Of a stretch of DNA of 64,000 bases, positions 50,654 to 62,735 are shown in pieces. Every line of letters begins with the position of its first letter. The stretch's first letter is position 1. The position numbers and the translations under genes are program-made. Below the pieces are notes generated by a model. It did no database searches and was not told the DNA's origin. It saw only the letters and a program-made list of their open reading frames with translations. Source of the stretch: Simplicispira lacusdiani (GTDB lineage: Bacteria; Pseudomonadota; Gammaproteobacteria; Burkholderiales; Burkholderiaceae_C); contig NZ_QXGR01000004.1 of NCBI RefSeq assembly GCF_003604195.1, positions 291,641-355,640 on the forward strand, given 5' to 3'.

Positions 50654-50685
50654 TGGTCAAGCGCGCCACGCTATCAAAAACATAG
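50622..50685 (+). repeat. Dispersed repeat, copy J, at the guaD 3' end
   Basis: CAAAATACGGCCCTTGCGCT, a short centre, TCAAGCGCGCCACGCTATC and AAAAACATAG match the family along its full length. It includes the guaD stop codon (50651-50653) and ends 22 bp before dcd. Confidence 0.7.
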
Positions 50686-50707
50686 TAAACCGCCAGGAAC
50701 CCGCACC

Positions 50708-51280
50708 ATGAGCATCAAGAGCGACAAATGGATCCGCCGCATGGCGGCCGAGCACGGCATGATCGAGCCCTTCGAGCCCGGCCAGGTGCGCGAGGCCGAG
50801 GGCCGCAAGATCATCAGCTACGGCACCAGCAGCTACGGTTACGACATCCGCTGCGCGCCTGAATTCAAGGTGTTCACCAACATCCACAGCACCGTGGTGG
50901 ATCCGAAGAACTTCGACGAGAAAAGCTTCGTCGATTTCGAGGGCGACAGCTGCATCATCCCGCCCAACAGCTTCGCTCTGGCGCGAACCGTCGAATACTT
51001 CCGCATCCCGCGCAACGTGCTCACCGTCTGCCTGGGCAAGAGCACCTATGCACGCTGCGGCATCATCGTCAACGTCACGCCGTTCGAGCCCGAGTGGGAA
51101 GGCTATGTGACGCTGGAGTTCTCCAACACCACGCCGCTGCCCGCGCGCATTTACGCCGGTGAGGGCTGCGCCCAGGTGCTGTTCTTCGAGAGCGACAAGG
51201 ACGACGTCTGCGAAGTCTCGTACAAGGACCGGGGCGGCAAGTACCAGGGCCAGCACGGGGTGACGCTGCCCAGGGCCTGA
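50708..51280 (+). CDS. dcd: dCTP deaminase
   Basis: The 190-residue protein is a canonical Dcd: SSYGYDIRC near residue 42, [22 protein letters not shown] with the catalytic Glu and Arg, and a C-terminal [11 protein letters not shown]. It deaminates dCTP to dUTP as a source of dTMP. The enzyme is a cytoplasmic homotrimer in relatives. It follows guaD by 54 bp that hold a dispersed repeat, and converges with the pcp gene. Confidence 0.96.
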   Translation: MSIKSDKWIRRMAAEHGMIEPFEPGQVREAEGRKIISYGTSSYGYDIRCAPEFKVFTNIHSTVVDPKNFDEKSFVDFEGDSCIIPPNSFALARTVEYFRIPRNVLTVCLGKSTYARCGIIVNVTPFEPEWEGYVTLEFSNTTPLPARIYAGEGCAQVLFFESDKDDVCEVSYKDRGGKYQGQHGVTLPRA

Positions 51281-51288
51281 CCCCGCCT

Positions 51289-51948
51289 TCAGTGCAGGGC
51301 GCCCGCGCCCAGGGCAATGTCCTGCGGGTGCAGCACCGCCGCCCACAGCAGGGCGTGGACGCCGCGTACCATGTCGCGGAGCTGCATGCCCGGGGAGCCC
51401 TGCTCCGGCAGCCAGGGCACGTGCACGAAGCCGCCGCGCGCCCCCGGCGTGGCGCCAGCGGCTAGCTGGTGCATCAATCCATAGAACACCGCATTGCACA
51501 CGAAGGTGCCAGCCGTCTGCGACACCTCGCACGGCAGGCCGGCCTGCCGCGCCGCACGCACCATGGCCTTGACGGGCAGGGTGGCGAAGTAGGCGGCGGG
51601 GCCGCCCGGCACCACGGGCGCATCCAGCGGCTGGGCGCCCCGGTTGTCGGGAATGCGGGCGTCGATCAGGTTGATGGCGACGCGCTCGACGGACAGCGCG
51701 GCGCGGCCGCCGGCCTGCCCCAGGCACAGTGCCAGCGCCGGCCGGTGCCGTGCCAGCAGGGCCTGCAGCTTTTCCCGCGCCGCTTCGAATTCCGTGGGGA
51801 GCAGCTCCGCCAGCACGGCGTGGCCGGCGATGCGCTGACCATGCAGCGCGCGGGCCGACAGCCAGCTCGGGTTGGCGGTATCGCCGCCGAACGGGTTGAA
51901 GCCCGTGAGCAGCAGCGGCGCACCGGGGGGGAGGGAAGTCGGGGCCAT
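51289..51948 (-). CDS. pcp: Pyroglutamyl peptidase I
   Basis: The 219-residue cysteine peptidase (C15 family) has LLTGFNPFGGDTANPS at the N-terminus. The catalytic triad can be assigned to Glu in SVERVAIN, Cys in TAGTFVCNAVFYG and His in GFVHVPWLPEQ. It removes N-terminal pyroglutamate from peptides. ATG 51948 matches the family N-terminus; the longer open frame upstream is not supported. It is divergent from the metallopeptidase gene. Confidence 0.92.
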   Translation of the reverse strand: MAPTSLPPGAPLLLTGFNPFGGDTANPSWLSARALHGQRIAGHAVLAELLPTEFEAAREKLQALLARHRPALALCLGQAGGRAALSVERVAINLIDARIPDNRGAQPLDAPVVPGGPAAYFATLPVKAMVRAARQAGLPCEVSQTAGTFVCNAVFYGLMHQLAAGATPGARGGFVHVPWLPEQGSPGMQLRDMVRGVHALLWAAVLHPQDIALGAGALH

Positions 51949-52024
51949 GGTGTTCCCAATGGTATCGGGCCGCGCAGGCCGCGCGGGCGGCGCGTAATAT
52001 GCAATGGCATCACAGGAGCAGGCC

Positions 52025-52894
52025 ATGAAATGGGAAGGCAACCGCGAGTCGGACAACGTGGAGGACCGCCGTGGCGGTGGTGGCTTCCAGGTACCGGGCG
52101 GGCGCGGCATCGGTATTGGCTCCCTTGTCATCGCCCTGCTGGGCGGCTGGCTGCTGGGCATCAACCCGCTCACCCTCTTGGGCCTGCTCGGTGGCGGCGG
52201 TGCGCCACCGGCCCAGGTGCAGCAGGCCCCGGCACAGCGCCCGCCGGCCGATGACCCGCTGGCACGGTTCGTGTCCACCGTGCTCGCGGACACCGAGGAC
52301 GTATGGCACGGCGTGTTCCGCGAGGCCGGCGGCCGCTACCAGGAGCCGCGCCTGGTGCTGTTCCGGGGCGCCACGCCCACGGCCTGTGGCACGGGCCAGG
52401 CGGCCATGGGGCCGTTCTACTGCCCCGCCGACCAGAAGGTCTACATCGACCTGGGCTTTTATGAAACCCTCCAAAGCCGCCTTGGCGCGCCGGGCGACTT
52501 CGCCCAGGCCTATGTGATCGCCCACGAGGTGGGCCACCATGTGCAAAACCTGCTGGGCATCAGCGCCAAGGTAGACCAGATGCGTGGCCGCGTGGGCCAG
52601 GCCGAATACAACCGCCTGTCGGTGCGGCTGGAGCTGCAGGCCGACTGCTTCGCCGGCGTGTGGGCACACCACGCCCAGAACGCGCGCCAGATCCTGGAGC
52701 AGGGTGACGTGGAGGAGGCCATGAACGCGGCCGCGAAGATCGGCGACGACGCGCTGCAGCGCTCCGGCGGCGGCGCCGTGGTGCCCGAGTCGTTCACCCA
52801 CGGCACCAGCGCGCAGCGCCAGCGCTGGTTCCACACCGGCTTGCGGCAGGGCAGCCTCAAGGCCTGCGATACCTTCGCGGCGCGCGCGCTCTGA
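52025..52894 (+). CDS. Neutral zinc metallopeptidase (YpfJ type)
   Basis: The 289-residue protein belongs to the putative neutral zinc metallopeptidase (YpfJ/DUF2342-like) family. It has a single membrane segment (about 28-58, GSLVIALLGGWLLGINP) and a periplasmic domain with the HEVGHH zinc motif (about residues 167-172) and a downstream Glu in LELQADCFAGVW. The physiological substrate is unknown in the family. It follows a GGAG-like site and stands 25 bp before the SulP fusion gene, so cotranscription is possible. Confidence 0.88.
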   Translation: MKWEGNRESDNVEDRRGGGGFQVPGGRGIGIGSLVIALLGGWLLGINPLTLLGLLGGGGAPPAQVQQAPAQRPPADDPLARFVSTVLADTEDVWHGVFREAGGRYQEPRLVLFRGATPTACGTGQAAMGPFYCPADQKVYIDLGFYETLQSRLGAPGDFAQAYVIAHEVGHHVQNLLGISAKVDQMRGRVGQAEYNRLSVRLELQADCFAGVWAHHAQNARQILEQGDVEEAMNAAAKIGDDALQRSGGGAVVPESFTHGTSAQRQRWFHTGLRQGSLKACDTFAARAL

Positions 52895-52919
52895 AACCAC
52901 GCGGCGCGGACGGAGCCCC

Positions 52920-55088
52920 ATGCCGGACATCCAGGTCCACCCCGAACCCGCCACCCGGGTGCGCCAGGGCGGCCGTGCCGTTCCCGGGCCGTCTTCGGGC
53001 ATGGCGGCCGCGTGGTCGGCCGCCGCGGTCACCGTGCCCCATGCGGTGGGCCTGGGCCTGCTGGCGTTCGCGCCGCTGGCGGGCGCGCATTCACTGGCGG
53101 CGCTGGCGCTGTGGTCGGCCGCGCTGCCGGGCCTGCTGCTCACGCTGGCCGCGCCGCGCGCTGGCGTGGTGTACGCGCCCACCACCGTGGTGGCGCTGCT
53201 GTTCGCCGCCGTGCTGGCCACGGCCCATGGCGCGGCGCCGGCCCTGGGGCTGAGCGCGCGCCAGGTGCTGGCCGTGGCGGGGGCCACGGCGGCGCTGGCC
53301 TTTGCTTTCCAGTGGCTGCTGGGGGTGCTGCGGCTGGCCACGGTGGCTCGTTTCCTGCCGATTTCGGTGACGCATGGGTTCGCGGCCGGCGTGGGCCTGT
53401 CGATGGTGCTGGGCCAGGTGCGCAATGGCTTTGGCAGCGGCGCCATCACCGATGAACGCATGGCCTGGCATGCCGTCGCTGCGCTGGCGGTGGCGGCCCT
53501 GGCCTGGTGGTTGCGCGGGCGCTGGCCGCGCATGCCGGGGCTGCTCACGGCCGTGGCCGCCGTGGCGCTGGCGGTGGCGCTGGCCGGGCTGTGGGGCGCG
53601 GGCCTGGGCGATGTGTTCGCCGCCGCCGTGGCGCCGAGCGCCTTCGCCGGGCCCTTGCTGCCCGACTGGAGCGGCATCCCCTGGCTGGCGCTGGCCCAGC
53701 AGCACGGCCAGCCGCTGGTGGTGCTGGCGCTGCTGATGGCCCTGGTCAACAGCCTGGAGATCCTGGTGTTCAACCAGGAGCTGGAACTGGACCACGGCCT
53801 GCGCGGCAACGCCAACGCGGCGCTGCGGCGTGAAAGCGCGTTGGGCGCGCTGTGCGCGCTGGCGGGCATGATCCCGGCCTCCACCAGCGCCTCGCGTTCG
53901 CGCATCGTGCTGGCGCAGGCCGGCCCGTCGCCCGAGGCGCCGCGCTGGCATGCCGCCATCATGCTGGGCGTGGCGCTCACCGGGCCGTGGTGGCTGCACT
54001 GGGTGCCCATGGCCTGCCTGGCCGGCGGGCTGGTGCTGGCCGGGCTGATGCAGGTGCCGGCCTTGATGTGGTCGGCCCGTTATGCGCGCGGCTCGCGCGT
54101 GACGTGGATGCAGAGCTGGCTGGTGGCGCTGGTCTTCGCCGTGCTGGGGGGCGTGGGCGCGCTGGTGACCGGGCTGGTGGTGGCCACCTTCGTGCTGCTG
54201 CACGACTCGGCTGCCAAGGTGCTGCGCCATGTGCGGCTCGATGGCGAGCTGCGCTCGCGCCGGCTGCGCCGCGCCGCGTCGGAGGGCTGGATCGCGCCGC
54301 GCATGAACCAGGTCGCGGTGTTCGAGCTGCAGGGCGTGATGTCGTTCGGCGTGGCGGCCCACATGGCCGAGCAGGTGCGCCAGTTGCTGCAGCCGCGGCA
54401 CCGCTGGGTCATCTTGGACGCGGCCCGCGTGCCGGCCTGGGACAGCACGGCGCTGGCACAGCTGCGCGCGCTGGTGCGCGATCTGCGGCAGCAGGGCGTG
54501 GCGGCGGCGGTGGCCGGGCTGGTGGATGAGGCGGCGGAGCATGCGGGGGAAGGGGTGCGCTGTTTTGCCGACCTCGACCGGGCCCTGGAATGGGCCGAGG
54601 CCGCCATCCTGTCGCAGCGCCCGGTGCAGCAGCGGCCCCGGCGCAGCAATGGCGAGCCGCTGGGCGAGATCGGCGAGGGTGTTCCGCATGCGGCGCGCGT
54701 GGCCCTGGAGGCTCTGCTGACGCGCCAGGCCGTGCCGGCGCAGGGCGTGGTGTTCCACGCGGGCGACGCCGACCAGGATCTGCTCATCGTGCAGTCGGGC
54801 CACATCACGCTGGTGACGCAGTGGCCGCCCGACCACGGCCTGCGCCTGGCCACCGTGGGGCCGGGCATGGTGTTTGGCGAGATGGCCTTCCTCAACGGTT
54901 TGCCGCGCAGCGCCAGCGCGGGGGCCGAGCGCGGCGCGGCGCGCCTGGTGCGCCTGGCGCGCGCCGATTTCGACGCCTGGGCGCGCCAGCACCCCGAGGC
55001 GGCGCTCACGCTGATGAACAACCTGGCCCAGATGGGCGCGCGGCGCCTGGCGGTGACCACGCGGCAATTGCGGGCCGTGCTCGAATGA
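52920..55088 (+). CDS. SulP-family transporter fused to STAS and cyclic nucleotide-binding domain
   Basis: The 722-residue protein has three parts. Residues about 28-430 form a SulP/SLC26-like membrane domain of 10-12 helices. Residues about 450-540 are a STAS domain with the DSTALAQL motif. Residues about 580-710 are a cyclic nucleotide-binding domain with a well-kept phosphate-binding cassette (FGEMAFLNGLPRSASA). It would import an anion such as sulfate, bicarbonate or a dicarboxylate under cNMP control. The substrate cannot be assigned. The fusion is unbroken. A dispersed repeat begins right after the stop. Confidence 0.88.
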   Translation: MPDIQVHPEPATRVRQGGRAVPGPSSGMAAAWSAAAVTVPHAVGLGLLAFAPLAGAHSLAALALWSAALPGLLLTLAAPRAGVVYAPTTVVALLFAAVLATAHGAAPALGLSARQVLAVAGATAALAFAFQWLLGVLRLATVARFLPISVTHGFAAGVGLSMVLGQVRNGFGSGAITDERMAWHAVAALAVAALAWWLRGRWPRMPGLLTAVAAVALAVALAGLWGAGLGDVFAAAVAPSAFAGPLLPDWSGIPWLALAQQHGQPLVVLALLMALVNSLEILVFNQELELDHGLRGNANAALRRESALGALCALAGMIPASTSASRSRIVLAQAGPSPEAPRWHAAIMLGVALTGPWWLHWVPMACLAGGLVLAGLMQVPALMWSARYARGSRVTWMQSWLVALVFAVLGGVGALVTGLVVATFVLLHDSAAKVLRHVRLDGELRSRRLRRAASEGWIAPRMNQVAVFELQGVMSFGVAAHMAEQVRQLLQPRHRWVILDAARVPAWDSTALAQLRALVRDLRQQGVAAAVAGLVDEAAEHAGEGVRCFADLDRALEWAEAAILSQRPVQQRPRRSNGEPLGEIGEGVPHAARVALEALLTRQAVPAQGVVFHAGDADQDLLIVQSGHITLVTQWPPDHGLRLATVGPGMVFGEMAFLNGLPRSASAGAERGAARLVRLARADFDAWARQHPEAALTLMNNLAQMGARRLAVTTRQLRAVLE

Positions 55089-55150
55089 TTTCAAGCAAAA
55101 AGTGGCTCCAACGCCCAATGGGAAAGCGCTAGTAGCTATTGAAAATATAG
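55089..55150 (+). repeat. Dispersed repeat, copy B
   Basis: TTTCAAGCAAAAAGTGGCTCC, a variable centre, GGAAAGCGCTAGTAGCTATT and GAAAATATAG match the family along its full length. It starts directly after the TGA of the SulP gene and lies 99 bp before the helicase gene. Confidence 0.75.
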
Positions 55151-55249
55151 CGGTTGACGCCAAGAGCTGGTGGTGGACGGCGGCATGCCCGGCCGTGCGC
55201 GGGTGAAAAACCCCCACAAACGGCCCGCAGTGCGACAATAGCGGGCTAA

Positions 55250-56704
<1,455 letters not shown>

Positions 56705-56707
56705 CCC

Positions 56708-56738
56708 AAAGCGCCCACCCGGGCGCTTTGTGTTTTTT
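56708..56738 (+). terminator. Terminator after rhlE
   Basis: AAAGCGCCC (56708-56716) and GGGCGCTTT (56721-56729) pair around ACCC and are followed by GTGTTTTTT. A dispersed repeat starts within the T-run. Confidence 0.85.
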
Positions 56739-56787
56739 GAGGCTGCAGCGCTTTCTGGCAGGGCGCTGAAAGCTATCAAAATAAGAG
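56733..56787 (+). repeat. Dispersed repeat, copy C
   Basis: GAGGCTGCAGCGCTTTCTGG, GGGCGCTGAAAGCTATCAAA and ATAAGAG follow the family order, with a shortened left end. It lies between the convergent rhlE and apaH genes and partly overlaps the rhlE terminator. Confidence 0.7.
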
Positions 56788-56794
56788 CATCAGG

Positions 56795-57640
56795 TCAGTG
56801 CCCCGGTGCCTGCGCCTGCGGGCACTGCACCTGCAGCAGTTCGCGCTCGGCCAGCGTGGCACCGAAGCGCACGGCGCTGAGCTGTCCGCCCCAGACACAG
56901 CCCGTGTCCAGCCCGATCAGGTCGTTGCGGCTGAACCAGCCCAGCGTGGACCAGTGGCCGAAGGCGATCACCGTGCCGGCCGTGCGTCGGCCCGGCGCGT
57001 CGAACCAGGGCAGCAGGCCGGGCGGCGCGCTGCGGGCGCTTTCCGTGCTTTCGAAATCCATCACGCCCTCGGGCGAGCAGAAACGCAGCCGTGTCAGGGC
57101 GTTCACGATCACGCGCAGGCGGTCAGTGCCGGCCAGGCCGTCGCTCCAGTGGTCGGGCTGGTTGCCGTACATCCGGTGCAGGAAGGCGGGCAGTTCGCGG
57201 CCGCGCAGCACGTCGTGCACCTCGCCGGCCAGGCGCAGGGTGTCGGCGGCGCTCCAGGCGGGCAGGGCGCCCGCGTGCAGCATCAGCAGGGTTTCGCCGC
57301 CGTGCGGGTGCGCCAGCGCCAGGGGCTGGCGGCGCAGCCAGTCGAGCAGATCGTCGCGGTCGTCGGCTTGTAAAACACCTTCCAGCGTGTCGCGGCGCGA
57401 GGGCTTGCGCGCGCCATGGGCCGTGGCCAGCAGGTGCAGGTCGTGGTTGCCCAGCAGGCAGCGCAGCGCGCCCTCGTGCGCGCGGCAGCGGCGCAGCACG
57501 GCGGCCGAGTCCGGCCCCCGGTTGACGAGATCGCCCAGCAGGTAGGCGGTGTCGCGGCTGGGCGAGAAGCCGATGAGGTCCAGCAGGCGCTGCAAGGCCG
57601 CGTCGCAGCCCTGTACATCGCCGATACAGTAAAGTGCCAT
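56795..57640 (-). CDS. apaH: Diadenosine tetraphosphatase (ApaH)
   Basis: The 281-residue metallophosphoesterase starts YCIGDVQGC and has GDLVNRGPDS, LLGNHDLH and a late GHWSTLGW, the four metal-binding motifs of symmetrical Ap4A hydrolases. It splits Ap4A into two ADP and can decap NpnN-capped RNA in relatives. ATG 57640 gives the expected length. It is divergent from the CNNM-like gene with only 24 bp between start codons, so the promoters overlap. Confidence 0.94.
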   Translation of the reverse strand: MALYCIGDVQGCDAALQRLLDLIGFSPSRDTAYLLGDLVNRGPDSAAVLRRCRAHEGALRCLLGNHDLHLLATAHGARKPSRRDTLEGVLQADDRDDLLDWLRRQPLALAHPHGGETLLMLHAGALPAWSAADTLRLAGEVHDVLRGRELPAFLHRMYGNQPDHWSDGLAGTDRLRVIVNALTRLRFCSPEGVMDFESTESARSAPPGLLPWFDAPGRRTAGTVIAFGHWSTLGWFSRNDLIGLDTGCVWGGQLSAVRFGATLAERELLQVQCPQAQAPGH

Positions 57641-57664
57641 GGTGTTCTTTGTAACGATCAATCC

Positions 57665-58963
57665 ATGGATTTTCTGCTGATTGCGCTCCTGACCCTGCTC
57701 AACGGGGTGTTCGCCATGTCCGAACTGGCCCTGGCGTCGAGCCGCAAGGCCCGTTTGACCGCCATGGCGCAAGGCGGCGACAAGGGCGCGCAGGCAGCGC
57801 TGGACCTGCTGGACAATCCCACGCAGTTCCTCTCGTCGGTGCAGGTGGGCATTACCTCCATCGGCATGCTCAACGGCATCATCGGCGAGGCCGCCTTCAG
57901 CGACGACCTGACGGTGTGGCTCCACGCGCTGGGCCTGCCCGAGCGCGCGGCCGGCATCTCGGCCACGGCCATCGTGGTGACGCTCATCACCTTCATCACC
58001 ATCGTCTTCGGCGAACTGGTGCCCAAGCGCATCGGGCAGCTCTACCCTGAAACCGTCTCACGCCTTGTCTCGCGCCCCATGGCCTGGGTGGCGCGCGTGG
58101 CCAAGCCCTTCGTGCGGCTGTTGTCGCTCTCCACCCAAGGCGTGCTGGCCGTGCTGCGCGTGGACAACGAGGCGGGCCGCGCCGTGACCGAGGAAGAAAT
58201 CGCCGCCAGCCTCGAAGAGGGGCGCGAGGCCGGGGTGATCGAGCACCACGAACACCAGATGGTGCAGAACGTCTTCCGCCTCGACGACCGGCCGCTCACC
58301 TCCATCATGGTGCCGCGCAGCGACGTGCGGTGGCTCGATGCCGGCCACACCGTGGCCGAGGCCCTGCAGCTGGCCAGCGCGGGCAGCGAGCGGGGTTCGC
58401 ATTCCTGGTACCCGGTGTGCCGGGGCTCGCTCGACGATGTGGTGGGCGTGATCAGCGTGGCGCGCCTGCTGGAGCTCGGGCCGCAGGCCGGGGAGACCAT
58501 CGGCGAGCATGTGCAGCCGGCCTCTTTCCTGCCCGAGACCCTGAGCGGCATGGAGCTGCTGGAGCAGTTCCGCGCGCGCTCGGGCCGCATGGTGTTCGTG
58601 GTGGACGAATACGGCGTGGTGCAGGGCATCATGACGCCACGCGACCTGCTCGAAGCCATCACCGGCGAGCTGCAGCCTGGCGCCGCCATGGATGCCTGGG
58701 CCGTGCAGCGCGAGGATGGCTCCTGGCTGCTCGAAGGCCTGGTGCCGGTGTCCGAACTCAAGGCGCGTCTCGATATTCGCGACCTGCCCGAAGAGGACCG
58801 GGGGCGCTATAACACCCTGGCCGGATTATTGTTGGCTGAATCGGGCCATTTGCCCGCCGTGGGCGAGCGCATTGCCTGCGCGGGCTGGATATTCGAGGTT
58901 CTGGACCTCGACGGCAAACGCATCGACAAGGTGCTGGCTTCGAAGGAAGAAAGCCCCGAATAG
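57665..58963 (+). CDS. CNNM/CorC-like transporter-associated protein
   Basis: The 432-residue protein has an N-terminal DUF21 (CNNM) membrane domain of three to four helices (about 1-185), a CBS pair (about 205-330) and a C-terminal CorC/HlyC FAD-fold-like domain (about 345-425). Relatives are magnesium or cobalt exporters or their regulators, and are often named hemolysins without evidence. The inner membrane is the likely location. ATG 57665 begins the first helix. The gene is divergent from apaH. Confidence 0.9.
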   Translation: MDFLLIALLTLLNGVFAMSELALASSRKARLTAMAQGGDKGAQAALDLLDNPTQFLSSVQVGITSIGMLNGIIGEAAFSDDLTVWLHALGLPERAAGISATAIVVTLITFITIVFGELVPKRIGQLYPETVSRLVSRPMAWVARVAKPFVRLLSLSTQGVLAVLRVDNEAGRAVTEEEIAASLEEGREAGVIEHHEHQMVQNVFRLDDRPLTSIMVPRSDVRWLDAGHTVAEALQLASAGSERGSHSWYPVCRGSLDDVVGVISVARLLELGPQAGETIGEHVQPASFLPETLSGMELLEQFRARSGRMVFVVDEYGVVQGIMTPRDLLEAITGELQPGAAMDAWAVQREDGSWLLEGLVPVSELKARLDIRDLPEEDRGRYNTLAGLLLAESGHLPAVGERIACAGWIFEVLDLDGKRIDKVLASKEESPE

Positions 58964-59012
58964 GGCGGACATTCGGGTGCGGGTGCAATATCACACCGTT
59001 TTTGTGGGGATG

Positions 59013-59063
59013 GATGCAAATAGGCTGTGCATTATCGATAATGTGCCTATAATTATTTGCATC
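59013..59063 (+). promoter_or_regulatory. hns promoter inside nested inverted repeats
   Basis: A perfect -10 TATAAT (59048-59053) lies 34 bp before the hns start. It sits in nested dyads: GATGCAAATA (59013-59022) with TATTTGCATC (59054-59063) outside, and the perfect palindrome CATTATCGATAATG (59030-59043) inside. The inner palindrome covers the -35/-10 spacer. The -35 itself (CTGTGC, about 59025) is weak. Confidence 0.55.
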
Positions 59064-59086
59064 GTTCCACCAACCCCCTTTTCACC

Positions 59087-59374
59087 ATGACCAGTTACAA
59101 AGAGCTCCTGAAGCAGCGCGAAGCCCTTGAGCAGCAGATCAATGAAGCCCGTCGCCAGGAACTGGCGAGCGCGATCTCGCAAGTGCGCGCCCTGGTGGCG
59201 GAATTTGGTCTGACGCAGCAGGATGTATTTCCCGCCGCGCGCGCGCGCAGCGCTTCGAGCGGCACCAAGGTAGCGCCTAAATACCGCGATCCTGTTACAG
59301 GTCAAACCTGGACTGGCCGTGGCAAGGCGCCCAAATGGATTCAGAACAAGGATCGCGAGCAATTCGCCATTTGA
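59087..59374 (+). CDS. hns: H-NS-like nucleoid protein
   Basis: The 95-residue protein has an N-terminal coiled-coil oligomerisation part (KELLKQREALEQQINEAR) and a C-terminal DNA-binding domain with the H-NS core (YRDPVTGQTWTGRGKAPKWI). Short members of this type are common in Burkholderiales and are called HvrA/BpH3-like. It binds A+T-rich DNA and silences acquired genes, possibly including the element at the left of the window. The gene is monocistronic, with its own promoter and terminator. The dyad-rich promoter suggests autoregulation. Confidence 0.92.
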   Translation: MTSYKELLKQREALEQQINEARRQELASAISQVRALVAEFGLTQQDVFPAARARSASSGTKVAPKYRDPVTGQTWTGRGKAPKWIQNKDREQFAI

Positions 59375-59377
59375 AAC

Positions 59378-59402
59378 AGTCCGCTCCGGCGGACTTTTTT
59401 TA
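59378..59402 (+). terminator. Terminator of hns
   Basis: AGTCCGC (59378-59384) and GCGGACT (59389-59395) pair around TCCG and are followed by seven T residues. Confidence 0.9.
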
Positions 59403-59658
59403 TGCCCGAAGCCAATGCGGGCCACGCTGCCATACTGGCCGGCGGCTGCAGGCCAGGTGCCTGCCATTCAAGGCGGTCTGGCGCGGCCATGGCTTGGGAT
59501 TCAGGGTTTTGTCAGCGTGCGGCATTAATGGCGCGTGGCGCCGGTTTTTCTGAAACACCTTCTGGCCCCATGGTTATGGTGCCCTTGCCGGCAGGCAGGC
59601 CATTGCAAGGCCGCGTCGGGGTGCCAGAATGCCCCTGTTGCCCCACCAGGAGACTGCC

Positions 59659-62586
<2,928 letters not shown>

Positions 62587-62735
62587 GGTACACGCCGATT
62601 CACGGTCCGGGTGCTGTTGTTACAGTGGCGGCACAGTGTGCCCATGAATTCCGTTCGCGCCTTTCCTTCCGCCGATTCGTCCGTTTGCACAATGGACGGC
62701 ATGAAGGTGCCGCAACGCCGCTTCGCGTCACTTTC

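Noticed and set aside
57370..57415. Possible repeat fragment inside apaH
   Set aside because: Only a short AAAACACCTTCCAGCG match is seen, and the protein sequence there is normal for ApaH.
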